From Armigeres subalbatus (Eukaryota > Arthropoda > Insecta > Diptera > Culicidae), in the NCBI RefSeq assembly GCF_024139115.2, contig NC_085140.1, positions 97,290,988-97,354,987 of the forward strand: DNA of 64,000 nucleotides. Reading direction: 5' to 3'. A program made the translations under genes and the position numbers. The notes under the pieces are model-generated. The model did not search any database, had not been told where the DNA came from, and saw nothing but the letters and a program-made list of their open reading frames with translations. The number at the start of each line of letters is the position of its first letter. Position 1 is the stretch's first letter. This document shows positions 46,180 through 57,474 of this stretch, piece by piece.

Positions 46180-46640
46180 AAAATTTTAATGGTGAGTTAG
46201 AAATATGAAGTGAAAATGAACAAAGAGAAGTGACATAAACAAGTACAATGAGGAATCACTTCTCATTTTCCTCTTTACTCTTCTCACTGTTCACAGTATA
46301 AAATGAGAAAAATAAATGATTAGTGAGAATTAGAAAGAGAGACGTCACTTCTTTCTCATCACTTTTTTTTCTTCTCACTTCTTTCAGTTCTCACTGCTCA
46401 CGGTAAAACTTACTTCTCACTGGGAGAAGAGAGAAGTATGAAATAAGACATTTAACGTGAAAATGAGGAGTAAGAAATGATGTGTTTCATTTCTCACTCC
46501 TCATTCCTTATTTTCATTTCTCACTTCGCATTTTTCACTTTTCACAGTGAGAAGAAAAACTTAAGAAATGAAAAGCGAGAAGTGAGCAGTAAGACGTCCC
46601 ACTTCTCACTTCTCATTTCACATTTTTAAATTATCATTCA
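46180..46640. repeat. GAGAAGTGAG / CTCACTTCTC array
   Basis: Dense runs of the 10-12 bp word GAGAAGTGAGAA, which switch strand several times and so form many local hairpins around CACAGTGAGAAG-like centres. Same family as 57530-58420. Confidence 0.7.
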
Positions 46641-46654
46641 TCACTTCATCGGCA

Positions 46655-46830
46655 CAACCGGCCATATGACCTGTTCGGTCAAACGAAATTTTCGTCCTTA
46701 TGACACGTTCGGCCAAACGACTTTTTTGGTCAAACACAAATCAAACGACTATTTTGGCCAAACGGAACTTTGGCCTAGCGACTTTCAAATGACCAGTTTG
46801 GCCGAACGACATTTTCGAACGTTTGTACAC
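46655..46830 (-). repeat. GGCCGAA word array (inverse orientation)
   Basis: Words such as TTCGGCCAAACGACTTTTTT, inverse of those at 40930-41270. Candidate right arm partner of that array. Confidence 0.55.
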
Positions 46831-46847
46831 ATCTGCCATGATTATGA

Positions 46848-47006
46848 CTTTGATGCAGTGGCGTAGCCAGAAAGTTGGGCTGGGGGGGGGGGGGTGGTTT
46901 CCGAAAATTTTTTTTTTCGAAAAAAAAAATTTCTTCTGAAAATTTGGTCTCTGGGGGGGGGGGTTATGCCCAAAACCACCCCCGTGGCTACGCCACTGCT
47001 TTGATG
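46848..47006. mobile_element. 143-bp hAT-type MITE with target duplications
   Basis: The element at 46856-46998 has ends CAGTGGCGTAGCCA and, inverted, CAGTGGCGTAGCCA. Exact 8-bp repeats CTTTGATG flank it at 46848-46855 and 46999-47006. The interior has paired GGGGGGGG runs and a TTTTTT/AAAAAA dyad. The CAGTGGCGTAGC terminus is characteristic of hAT elements. Confidence 0.9.
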
Positions 47007-47146
47007 GTTTTAGGCCTAATGGCATATTTGGCCAAATATCTGTCGATGAAATAGCCGAATGAGTTTCTACGAACTACTAACATTGTAGATGTTAGACAAA
47101 CAAGATTTAACATACTATGAAAAATGTTCAATATTTTGGAAAAAAA

Positions 47147-47148
<2 letters not shown>

Positions 47149-47216
<68 letters not shown>
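47149..47216. repeat. (TA)n microsatellite
   Basis: About 34 uninterrupted TA dinucleotides. The short isoleucine/tyrosine-rich frame across it is an artefact. Confidence 0.97.
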
Positions 47217-47218
<2 letters not shown>

Positions 47219-47219
<1 letters not shown>

Positions 47220-47285
47220 TCCCAATCTCGATACCTCCCTAAGTCGATGGTCCCCTCAATATCGAGTAAGGGAGAGTTTACTGTA
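47219..47285. mobile_element. Right end of a pogo-like MITE
   Basis: CCCAATCTCGATACCTCCC through AGGGAGAGTTTACTGTA resembles the right end of 43291-43672. The left part is replaced by the (TA)n tract, which suggests microsatellite growth from the element. Confidence 0.5.
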
Positions 47286-47394
47286 CAGGTTTCGTGAACT
47301 TCTCACCATACCTGTCAGTTACTAGATCGTGAAAGATGTTATCTTCTTTGTTTACTTTCCGAAACAATTCTGAGTTTTGCAGGGAAGATCTTTT

Positions 47395-47978
47395 GAATTC
47401 ATTTATTTAGCTTTCATCTAAACAGATAACAATGAACCAACAATTTTACCCCGTAATACACGGCACGATGCGTCATCTCTCCATCATCGTTCGATGCGCT
47501 CCACGCCTTTTCGTACATGCCGGGTCGGAAGGGAACACCATCTTAGCAGGGTTCAAGATGAATACACCACTAGGTGTTCCAATCTACCAAATTCACGATT
47601 CAGCCATCTTGGATTTTAGTATGGGAGAGCCAGCCAGTTTGTTTATGTTTTGCACCGAAAATGAATTTCTCACCCCCGCCTTCTTCTCGTCCATAAACTT
47701 GGCAGATTAGCACCTAGTAGTGTATTCATCTTACGCAGGGTTACTGTACGGCATTCTTGCCCTGCCCATCGTACCCTTCCAGCCTTAGCAACCTCCTGGA
47801 TACTAGGTTCGCGGTACAGTTGGACAAATTCTTGATTCATCCTTCGCTGCTACACATCGTCCTTTTGAACACCGCCAAAGATGGTCCTCGAATACTCCGA
47901 GTGCTTGCAAGTTCTCCTCCAGCATAGTCGAAGTTTCATGTCCGTCCGTCATGTCCGGCCTTATGAGCATTCTGCACC
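47395..47978 (-). pseudogene. RTE-clade element 3' fragment (second copy of the 7944 family)
   Basis: On the minus strand the sequence aligns with 10340-10800 of the first RTE copy: GHETSTMLEENLQALGVF, then a frame-shifted region matching GEPSIQEVAKAGRVR, and the same TGTTATCTGTTTAGATG plus AAATAAATGAATTC tail at 47397-47430. The element is 5'-truncated at about 47978, where it meets the copia relic. Substitutions, indels and an internal MITE (47554-47734) show it is dead. Confidence 0.85.
47546..47742. mobile_element. 181-bp P-like MITE inserted in RTE, with target duplications
   Basis: The element at 47554-47734 has ends CAAGATGAATACACCACTAG and, inverted, GTAAGATGAATACACTACTA, about 22 bp of inverted repeat. 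Exact 8-bp duplications GCAGGGTT lie at 47546-47553 and 47735-47742. The first RTE copy reads straight through this point (near 10600) with one GCAGGGTT-equivalent, which confirms the insertion. The CANGATGAA start and 8-bp duplication resemble P elements more than hAT; this is inference. Confidence 0.85.
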
Positions 47979-49103
47979 AGCATTCTCCACCAGCGCCCCA
48001 GGTATCCAACCCCATAGCATATGTCAGGTCGGATACATAGCATTGTGTACAGCATCAGGCTGCCCAGCAATTGACGGTACGGATGGGACACGGGGTTCTC
48101 ACCTCGGACTGGCAGGAAACAGTTCTTCTTCATTGGGGTATTGATGGGGTTGCAGTCTTGCATTCCGAATTTCTTCAGTACGCGGTCCACAGCACCTTTT
48201 TGCGCCAGGAACATGCATCCGGCAGAGCAATCATCATCTTCTTCTTATTGGCATTACATCCCCACACTGGGACAGAGCCGCCTCGCAGCTTAGTGTTCAT
48301 TAAGCACTTCCACAGTTATTAACTGCGAGGTTTTTAAGCCAGGTTACCTTTTTGGCATTCGTCCGAAAATTGCCTAGACTGGCACCGGGAATCGAACCCA
48401 GCCACCCTCAGCATGGTCGTGCTTTGTAGCCACGCGTATTACCGCACGGCTAAGGAGGGCAGAGCGATCATACCGCATTTCAATTCCAAAGAAGTGATTT
48501 ATCACGCCGCAATCTCTCATCTGAAGCTTGATTTCCTCTACCAGGTCTAGCTGATCGCCAGCGATAAGCGAATTGTCTACGTTGATGATGATGTATATAG
48601 AAAGTAGTCGAAGTCCAGAAGAAAGCCGTTTAGGTTATTGTTCCAACATCGGGGGCTTTGCTTGAGTCGGTATAGTGATCGCTCCAGCTTGCAAACGAGA
48701 TTCGGTGGTGCCTTAGCGCCTTCAGGTATGGCCATGTAGATGGTTTCTTCAAGCTCACCGTACAAAAATGCAGTCTTCACATCGAGTTGGTGAACGTGCA
48801 TCCTTCGGTGGGTAGCTACTGCAAGAACGGTTCGTATTGTGGCCAACATCTACGCTACGGAAGAATACGTTATAGTCATTGTAGTCGATTCCAGCCTTCT
48901 ACAGGAATCCTTTCGCCACCAAGCGCGCCTAGTAACGAACCGGTTCGCCATACTTGTCTGCTTTGGTTCGGAAGACCTATTTCGACTTGAGCTGAACTAA
49001 ACTAGAAGGACCAATCGCCAAACTTGGCTCATCTCTAGCGGTCGTAATTCATCACTGACCGCTTGTTGTCAAAATGTTTCGCCGGCTCGACCAGCGATCT
49101 TTT
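47979..49103 (-). pseudogene. Ty1/copia pol relic (reverse transcriptase to RNase H), 3' segment
   Basis: Reading the minus strand from 49103 down: SDELRPLE, a degraded ARLVAKGF block near 48930, LDVKTAFLYGELEETIYM, VCKLERSLYRLKQSPRCW, AGDQLDLVEEIKLQM with FFGIEMRYDR (near 48480-48560), then GMQDCNPINTPM, YRQLLGSLMLY and RPDICYGVGYL. These are the copia RT palm and connection motifs in order. The YVDD box is degraded to a stretch reading IINVDNS. Several stops and frame changes occur, a SINE (48235-48458) interrupts the frame, and the RNase H end is cut off where the RTE fragment begins. Inactive; it continues upstream at 50411. Confidence 0.85.
48222..48471 (-). repeat. tRNA-derived SINE (family B), copy 2, with target duplications
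   Basis: The body at 48235-48458 has, on the minus strand, GCCGTGCGGTAATACGCG, B box TGGGTTCGATTCCC, AACCTCGCAGTTAATAACTG and a (AAG)-type tail. It lacks about 70 bp of the internal region that copy 1 keeps, while it keeps the B box that copy 1 lost. Near-exact 13-bp duplications GCAGAGC(A/G)ATCAT lie at 48222-48234 and 48459-48471 inside the copia frame. Confidence 0.9.
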
Positions 49104-50410
49104 CAGGGTGGCCACCGAACCGGGAAAAACGGGAAAAGCGGGAAAAAGACGGGAAATTGAAGTCACCGGGAAAAAAAGCGGGAAAAACCGGGAATTCAGG
49201 ACCTGTACCGGGAAAAACAAAATTTCGTCAATTTAAATTCAAAATTCTTCAATTCAAAAAGTTTTTATAAAGTTGATTAGGGAAATATTTACTGTTTATT
49301 GTTTATTACTCAAGTACATGGTGTGTGTGAGGTACAAAAATTAAGTAAGTCTTTTTTTCTGAATCCAGTTTGTGTTGTCATTAGATCATTTTGATATCAA
49401 TTTCGAGTGAAAAATGGTAATTTTTTGATAGTTCGTGATTTTGTCTATAATGTTTTGAAGAGTGAAATATCTTCAGTTTAATATTTTTCCACAACTTACC
49501 TAATATAGTAGAAGGTTATAAAGGTTATGTTCAATTTGGCTAATTTGCATTAGGAAACAATGGGACAGGATTTTTTGACGAATGCAATTGGCGTGAGCAA
49601 ATCGATTCAGGATAAATGCTCGAAAGGAGTAATATTTGATGCATAAAAATGATAAGTTCCTGTTTTTATGCGTAAATGTTAATCATTTGTGAATAAAAGA
49701 TAGTCATAATTGTGCATAATATTTATTCCTTTTTATGTGTAGTCCCATTCTCCCACGAAAGAGCGTACTTTGAAGTCATGATTGAATACTTTATAGTCAA
49801 AAGAGCATACTTCAAAGTCTTTTGTGTTTAAAATTTTTTAGCAGTAAATGCTTTATACGCATTGCATTAGATCAGGTTCAACGATGTGAAGTTGCATTTA
49901 TTTATCAACTGTCAGACAACGACAATCTAGATCAGCAACCAAACTAAAAAGCAGAAACCGTCGAGGCTTCATGCACGAGCCAACTCGCTTGCGATTTTGT
50001 AGGGAGAGCATCGCGCTTGAGTTTCTCGGATAGAATCGCATCGCTTTGCTCACTCGCCGAAAAATGATTTCGCTAAAAATAAACTTCAAAACGCAATCGA
50101 GCCGTATGTTTTGTTTACATGTGGATTTATTAGCGCACAATTTCAGTATGTCTGCTGATTAAAGCATTTTGCATAGCACGTTTTTAGTCATTTAATGTAA
50201 CTATTTCAAAGATTCGTTACAAGTGATCAGTTGCTTCAATTTAACGCCGACTTCCGATTTGGTAAGGAAATAAATCACCTAGTTAAAGTTCCAAAATTCT
50301 TACCCTGTTTGTTTTCAAGTTAAATAAAAACCGGGAAAATTTGCCAAAATTTATCGGGAAAAGCGGGAAAAAACCGGGAATTTGAAAATCAAATTTCAGT
50401 GGCCACCCTG
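49104..50410. mobile_element. 1.3-kb hAT-like non-autonomous element inside copia pol
   Basis: Ends are CAGGGTGGCCACCGAACCGG and, inverted, CAGGGTGGCCACTGAAATTT. CCGGGAAAAA-type subterminal repeats lie inside both ends. TCTTTT flanks it at 49098-49103 and 50411-50416; a clean 8-bp duplication is not visible. Removing it rejoins the copia coding sequence. 49968-50110 is shared with 28225-28400. No transposase frame is found. Confidence 0.75.
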
Positions 50411-50920
50411 TCTTTTTGTACGCCTCAGAAACATCGAAGATCAAACGTTCGGCATCATCTCGTCCCATCCCCAGTAACATTTTGTTTTTATTCCGGTTTA
50501 ATATAAGTAATGTAGAGTAAATGTTTTTCAAACCCGTCAAAGCCGTCTGATTGCGAAGAGAGTGCTTCGGTTTCGTCAAAACCGTCTTCCAACTCGTCAT
50601 CTTCATCGCCAGTCACGATGACAGCTTGTTGGGGTGGTTATTTTGGTTGAACGGATTGTTCAGGAGGCCGCACGTGTTCCACGTCTCGATCCCCGTACTC
50701 GTACGGAATAACCATCAAAGGAGTTTCATCAAGGATCTCGGTTTCAAACGGAAAACTACACTCATTGAACTTGACATCTATGGCCAAGAATAGCCGCTTC
50801 TTCTCTTTGGCCGCCACAGTATCGACGAACAGATCAAGCATGGGACATCTCGCATTCAGTTCACCTCCGTGCTTCAGGATAGCTTCCTTTTTCGTGAACG
50901 TGACATCTTCCGACGGTAGC
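50411..50920 (-). pseudogene. Ty1/copia pol relic (integrase C-terminal and linker), 5' segment
   Basis: The minus-strand frame 50979-50638 contains KKRLFLAIDVKFNECSFP, the DVKFNE-type motif at the end of copia integrases. It is followed by an acidic linker (GDEDDELEDGFDETEA near 50560-50610) and a region that continues into the 47979-49103 segment once the hAT-like element is removed. The integrase core (HHCC, DDE) and protease are absent. The piece ends near 50920, where gag-like sequence in the opposite orientation starts. Confidence 0.75.
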
Positions 50921-50924
50921 GGAA

Positions 50925-51410
50925 AAGCTCCCGAAGTTCCATGAAGAAGATGGGAAGGCGGCCTACTTGCTGATCTCATTCATCCATGACGATCTGCTGG
51001 ATCTGGTGCGGGACAAGGTGACGTCCAAGGTGATGTGGAGAAGTCTGGGAACCGTATACGCAATGAAGTCTGTCTCGTCGCAGACGTTTGGCAGGAAGCA
51101 ACCTACGATGCTGCGAATAGCGTACGTGAAAGTGATTACTTCAAGACCTTCAAAGAATTCATCCGGCAGCTGAAACTGGCCGAAGCAAAGCTTAAAGAGA
51201 ACGATAACGTGTCCCAACTGTTCTCTACCTACTATCGCGTGAAGTTGAATACAAACAAGTCTCTTCCCGAATCGTTTGATCCATTTTGTAGATCCAAATT
51301 TGAAGCTGGATGTTGTTCGCGAGCGTATTTTTGCTGAGGAGAAAACCGACCGGGTTGCGGATTCCTGCCAAGACAAATCTTGCACACTTGTACATTTTAA
51401 GAAAACTTAG
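50925..51410 (+). pseudogene. Ty1/copia gag relic, inverted relative to pol
   Basis: Three plus-strand frames follow each other: KLPKFHEEDGKAAYLL, then ISFIHDDLLDLVRDKVTSKV and MWRSLGTVYAMKS (50925-51065); SDYFKTFKEFIRQLKLAEAK and LKENDNVSQLF (51130-51225); LDVVRERIFAEEKTDRVADS (51305-51365), ending at TAG 51408-51410. This is the UBN2-type copia gag layout (dimer/capsid helices, then R.R...EE). At least two frameshifts break it. It faces the pol segments, so an inversion or a second element is needed to explain the arrangement. Confidence 0.78.
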
Positions 51411-51955
51411 GTTGCTAAAGAGACCTGAAATCTCCAAGGAGGTCATTAGTACATTAGTACACTTCGTTGTCGATTCACTCCAACAATTGCGTATAAATGA
51501 GTCAAAAGTGATTCTATAGAAGCTTGGGTAAATATGATTGAATATATAAACGGCTCAGGGTTCTCAGACAAAAGTGACCAAAATGAATTATTCAATGATT
51601 TATTTAACAATTCGTCATACGGATTTTTTCTCTAATTCATGAGTGTTGACAGTTCATTCTCGTCTATAACATGAGATTATTCAAATCTCAAAAATTACAA
51701 ACCAACTAATGATATCAAGCACTAGTGCCTTGCACAAGCACGGGCGAATAGCTTCCAAATGCTGAAGTATTTAATACCCAATGCAGTGTTGACCCGAGTT
51801 TGTCATTCCCTGTTTTTGTCCACCAATGATTTTGTCAAATGGTAAAATTTTGACATCTTCAAAACTAAGGTCTCTCTATACTTGTGTATGACACTAAAAG
51901 CAACAATGATTTTCATCGCCTGTGTTCTGTGAATCTGTCAAAACTTTTGTACGCC
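51411..51955. other. Unassigned sequence downstream of gag relic
   Basis: No zinc knuckle or protease motif can be followed past 51410. AT-rich non-coding DNA. Confidence 0.4.
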
Positions 51956-52495
51956 TTTACAAAGTCAGTTCGCCGAACATTTTCGCCGAAATGGATATTC
52001 GGCTGACAATGTCGTTTGATAGGAAAAGTCACTGGCCCAATAGATCATTTAGCCAAAAATGCCATTTGACCGAAATGGTCGTTTTTCAAAAGGGGCCTTT
52101 TGGATGAAAATGTCATTTGGGAAAGTTCAAAAGTCGTTTGCCGTAACAGATCATTCAGTCGAAAATCCCGTTTATCAGAAAAGGCCATTTAATCGAACGA
52201 GTCGACAAGTTTGGCCATATGACCCATTTAGCAAATGACAATTTCGGGCGTTAGGATCAGCCGAATTTTTCAGCCAAATAACCTGTTTGGCCAAACGACC
52301 ATTTCGACCTTATAATCGTTTCGGCCAAACGATCAATTCGATCAAATGGAATTCAGCTAGAAGGCTTTCGTCTCAACGTGTTATTTGGCCAAGTGGTATT
52401 CGAACATGCATAAGGCTTTCCGCCGACTGACTTTCGGCCAAACGACGGGAAGGGTCGATTGGCCGAAAGCCACAATGCCGAAAGTTAGTTAAGTT
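51956..52495. mobile_element. GGCCGAA word arrays in inverted orientation (foldback-like)
   Basis: From 51970 to about 52205 words read TTTGGCCGAAAATGTC-like. From about 52210 to 52480 they read TTCGGCCAAACGACNTTT, the reverse complement. Orientation switches once, near 52207, so the block is a degenerate inverted repeat of subrepeats with almost no spacer. Confidence 0.6.
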
Positions 52496-53022
52496 GGTTG
52501 AAACCCCTCATTTTCAAGTATTAAATAGATATACTTCTCATAATTGTTTACCAGATTTCATAGAATTTTTTCTGCTCTTTTTTATTTTCAGGTAAGAGAT
52601 TAGTCTTCATAAGAATTGTGTGTTCGTATACATTCTGAAATTGTGTGATAAGAGTAAGTGTTTTACTTTGATGTTCATTGCCTAGATGGGATTTCTTTCA
52701 ATTGATCATATTCATGTTATATTAAATAGACTAACGTTTTAAAACTTGGCATTTTTTGAACCGGTGTTGTGGGATGTTCTTACAATTTCCATTAACATAA
52801 TTTTAATCAGCTAACATGCATAAGTTTGTTCAAAAGTGGAAAAGAAGAGGCTCGCCACTTACCGCCCATCGGATAAGTGTCATTTTCAGTAAATAATATC
52901 TGAAGGAAATTGAGCTGAATACTTATGGGAGTTTTTAAAGTTTACGACTAACGATCATCACAATCTCTAACGTGGATGTAGCCCGGAATGAGATTTGGTA
53001 TTTTATCATTTGTTTTATAATA
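52496..53022. other. Unassigned AT-rich spacer
   Basis: No feature supported. Confidence 0.4.
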
Positions 53023-53188
53023 TACACCCGATTCTTTTTTTACATGGGGAATGCGTTCCGTGTAAAAAAAGTTTTCAGTTCAAAATTTGAAAATCCGTGT
53101 AAAAAAAGTTTCATGATTTCTCGACGAATCATGCAAAATGGAGCAACTTTGCGTGTAAAAAAACCGTGTAAAAACAGAATCGGGTGTA
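53023..53188. mobile_element. 162-bp TA-flanked MITE
   Basis: The element at 53025-53186 with TA on both sides has ends CACCCGATTCTTTTTTTACA and, inverted, CACCCGATTCTGTTTTTACA. CCGTGTAAAAAAAG words recur five times. Tc1/mariner-type by target site; no coding capacity. Confidence 0.85.
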
Positions 53189-53189
53189 C

Positions 53190-55480
53190 AGAATTATGTT
53201 TTACCTTGACTTTTTGTCTATTTCTGGGAATTCCATGCAAAACATTTTAATACTTCTAAATATTTTTCCTTATAACCACCAATTAAACATCGAGTTTTCC
53301 TGACCTAGTACTAGGAAAAATGCAAAACGCATTTTTTAAATTTGATCTTAGTAATAGATTGTTTTCGTTCTTAATACTTAATTAGAACAATTTTACCACA
53401 AAGAAAATTCCATATCACAAATGTCAGCCCGCAGTTATTCCTTTTGCTTTTCTATTAGGCTTCCAACGCTTACCAAACTTGTTCAAGTGGTATCAAAACA
53501 TTTATCACACATGATACACAATTTGTGATAATGATTTCGCTTTCTCCCTTACAAATAAACCTTGAAATCTGCACCTAATCCCTTATCTCAAGATGCGTTA
53601 ATTAAAATGTTAATCCCTCGTCAGTTCCAATCGGGCGCCGACAGGGGAAACCCAAATAACAAATCCATTACAACGACATTACAACAATCCCGTTGTGTTG
53701 TGGTCACCCTCCGAAACAAATGTCACAACAAAGGCACTCAATTAGGGAGTCCTTTACTCCGACATCGAGAACCGGTGTGCCTCACACCTTAGATATCGCC
53801 CGCCGCTCGTCCTTTTCAAGCAGCGAAAGAAAATCTTGTTCAACGACTCGACTCCTCGTTGTTCCACGCAAGATAAATGCTCCGGAATTTCGAGCATGTC
53901 TTTATTTCCTTGTGCTGCCGAACAAAAGATCCGCATCACAAAGCCATCCACCGAACGGCATCCTTTTCGGATTCCTAGATGTCCATTCACTACTTCAGAA
54001 GTCGGCTCGGCCGCATAAAAATCCGGGTGGCAGCAGTTCACATACCTGACGGGGTGGCTGTGCGTGTTGACTTGTTGCACGTGCCCCCTGTCGAATGTTT
54101 ACAAATGTTTTCCCATCATCCCGTCCCGGCACTCTGCGCCGTCTGTGTGTCTCTCCTGCCTCTGCCTGCACTTTCACGGTAGACCGAGATCCAATGGCCG
54201 GATAAAGAATAGCAGACGATAAAAAAACAACAAGGTGTAGCGCACCACCGAAAAACTATACGGTGGGCTTGCAGCGATTTGGTTCGACTAGTAGAGGGGT
54301 GAGAACTTCGTTTTCCGCCAAGGGAACGATTCAACGGAGGAAGAAACGGGTAAAAAACGACCTCCCGATTCCTGAAGCAGCCTCCTCTCGGTGGACCCGG
54401 TCACGCTCGAACTCTCGGCTCAACCGATTTCGTCGAGTCCGGATTAGAGGTGTAATAATCCGTCATTATTTAGGCGAGCTGGCAGAGGCTTTCTTTGTTG
54501 GGATTTCGAAATCAATTTCATCCAGATATTAATCTAAATCGGTGCTGCTTTCATGCATGAATCCGGGGGGAACCGAACGCGGTCCCACGGGGAATTTCGA
54601 GCTGCGACCGCAGCGCATAGTTTTATAACAAGAGTTTTAATTAATGATCTTTTATGCCTTCCCCCGGTCCGGCGGCAAATCGGTGGTAATCCATCTCCCC
54701 GGCGGCCGGGGCGAGCGATGACGATCATCGCGCCAGCAGGATCCATCAACAGCGACATGGAGGAATGGCGCACGAATATGTGCGCTGAACACTGCGCAAT
54801 GCCTAGCTGGACTTTCTTGTAGGTCTGTGCCGGACGGTTCGGTTGGCTGGCAAGGCGCTTTCTTTCCTTCTCGATCGATCAGACCGGGCCCAGTAACTGA
54901 TACGTAGGTACAATTTCTAATGATGGACGCTGATTGGGCATCAATCACGGTGTGGTGTGGCGGCGTTACGGCCAAGCGGTTGGATTGTTAATTATCCGCG
55001 ACTCGGAGATCCAATTTAGGAGTCTTTGGCGTGCGTTTTTATTTCGACGGTTCGGCAATCGATCTGCTGCGTTATAGACTGATTCACGTTTGTCCGCAAG
55101 AGACTGTTTCAAGTGGTTGAAAATTTGATTTTTCCTTACGTTCGAATCAGCCTAACGTGGTGCGTTGACGATCAATCGGATCGACACGATAGGCCAACGA
55201 TGCGCACGTTTTACGATATCGAACGAGAGAAATGGGAACTGCTGCTGCTGCTGCTGCCGCTGTCTATGATGATGATGATCCTGAGTTCGATGGAAGTCAT
55301 TAATCAAAAACGTGTGTCTTAAGGGGATCGAATTCAATGAACGGATTTGGAAATTTCATGGTTATTTTTACTTGAGCTTTGTTGGTGAGGTCTTCACTGA
55401 TAGTGCGTCATAAGTCTGAAAAAAAAAACTATAGTCTGATTGCACATAATCTGGATAATGATTATTGTTCATAAGAGTGC
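53190..55480. other. Mostly single-copy-looking DNA
   Basis: 53190-53560 is AT-rich. 53560-55350 is more complex, with overlapping frames of 60-118 codons on both strands and no domain, so no gene is called. A (CTG)n/(GAT)n microsatellite lies at 55238-55280. It could be intronic. Confidence 0.35.
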
Positions 55481-56690
55481 CAATAAATGAAAAAGTAACC
55501 ATAGAATTTTGACAAAAAGTCACATGTTTTGAAAATCTCATGTAAATTTCTAGATTTAGGTACTTTTTGAAGTATTAATTTTTTGAAAGCATACAAAAAA
55601 TATTTAGTGTTGCCAAAATTCTAAATAATACTTGAAACGTCGAGAATCTGATGTTTGTTTCTGGTTTGTGGTTTGTTTGTGTTTCTGGTCTGGATTGCGT
55701 ATGATGTTTGTCTCTTCATACGCGAGTTTGGCAGAAGGAAAGTTGTGAGATTTATATCGTCACAAAAATTGCCATCATCTCGCTGCAAATCCACTTCTAT
55801 ATAGAAATCTTCATGCCAGCCGTATTCAAACTGAACTATCAAACCTTTACTTTCGCCTCAAATTCTATCTTCAACATGTACGTCAAAGATGATATTAGCA
55901 TTTCCTTTTTATTGTAATTGCTCGGAGTATTTTACTGTTTTTACTTTCTTTAGTTCCGTTGAGAACCTCGCCGGCAGCTATTCTGACATTCTGTTTCGAA
56001 TATTTTTAATGAACCACAATAAAGTTGTATACGACTTTTCGGCAAAATATCCTGTCGCATGGAATAAACTTTCGTGCAAATCCTCAGCGTTCTCCTAGAG
56101 TGGTCCCATGAGTCCGGAGAAACAGTTCCGAACATTAATGGTCCTTCGAGCCGGATTTTAGTGGCAACAGTTTGGCGAACACGACTTCTCATTTCTCACA
56201 TCAACGTTTGCGGTTCTGTTACAGCAACCACATTTCCTTCATAGTCCTGTTTCCACGGCATGGATATCACGAACCCAGAGCATTTCGGGTCACTTCTCTC
56301 CGGGTCCCTGGCAGATCTGGCTTGGCTAGGGTCGACGGTTTCAGAAGTGTGATGTAACCAGCAAAGCTGACTATAAAAAGAATATCCATTTCGCAAGAGC
56401 CTTAGCTGCCACAAACTAAATTCGATCGGCGAAATTTGCTTCATCAAAGCAATCAACACGACGGCAATCTTATTTATTTATTTTTTTACGCAGCGTTTAT
56501 CACTCTGTCAGCCTACAGATCCCGACATATTCCTCCGTTCGTTAGACTCGCGGATCCTCGCTTTTATTAGTCTAATCGCATCGATACCATCATCGGAGCC
56601 GAAATGTATTAACGTCCACTACTGGAAGGTTTCCTTGATCTTGAAACGGAACTATTTGAATTGACACTTGCTTGAAGTAACGCCGATTCG
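55481..56690. other. Unassigned sequence upstream of BEL/Pao relic
   Basis: Contains protein-like scraps, but no motif I can name with confidence. It may belong to the same decayed BEL/Pao element or to its flank. Confidence 0.3.
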
Positions 56691-57440
56691 GAATACCGCA
56701 GCTAGCGCGTTTCTGGGAAGTTGAGCCATGTTATTCGGACGACACCCTCTCTGGGAATGCGATATCTGCTTTGCTGCTCCAACTTTCCGATATTCTACTG
56801 GAAGGTCTACGATCTGCTGTTTCCAGGCGCTCGCTTCCGATGGTGAATCAACCCACCTGAGATCCTATCGGCAGACTTCTACCTTGATGATTTTCTTGGC
56901 TATGCCGGGAGCTGATAGACGTCCCGCAGTTCACCTGATTCAAGCTGTTCGGCATTTCTACGGCATATTCCTGTGAATCTGTGAGAAGATAGAAGTCTGT
57001 TGGGGTTCGATTCCTCAGACGATGTCTTCCGCTTCGAAATAGCTACTTGGAATTATGACATTATGATAACCAAGCACTTGATGCTGAGCCAGTCGTGCCA
57101 CGTTCCAAACGAGTTATGCAAGAGTTCACATATAGAAAAATACTTTGAAATTTACGCAAAAAAGTACGTAAGTTTTATGCAGACTTGTTAGGAAAATGTC
57201 CCCTTCAGCTTAGAATAGCGTACCATTCTGCATGCTACGCGATGTTTACTTCTTAGTATTGTTTCTGTGTTTTGGAAAACGAAGGTTGTTTCTTAGATAA
57301 TCCGCTGAACGAGCAGGGGCAACAGTTATGGAAGACCTTTCGAACAGATCTTGAAGTTCTCGACATGTTCACCGTGGGAGGCATCTTGTTCCAGGAAACG
57401 CTAGGCGGCAGGAGTTCAGTGATGCATCCGAACGTGCATA
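56691..57440 (+). pseudogene. BEL/Pao LTR-retrotransposon pol relic
   Basis: Three plus-strand pieces appear in the family order but in different frames: SADFYLDDFLG near 56871-56905 (the F-Y-V-D-D catalytic box), GFDSSDDVFRFEIAT with ITKHLMLS at 57001-57090 (the LGxxW....F.F and TKR.xLS segment), and NPLNEQGQQLWKTFRTDLEV near 57299-57358 (the WDxPL...LW..F...L segment). Stops and frame changes are frequent and spacing is shortened. Gag, protease and integrase are not found. Confidence 0.6.
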
Positions 57441-57474
57441 CAGTGCATGCATTTACATGTGCACAGTATCGGAA

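Noticed and set aside
47089..47325. 78-codon frame with isoleucine-tyrosine repeat
   Set aside because: It is the translation of a (TA)n microsatellite.
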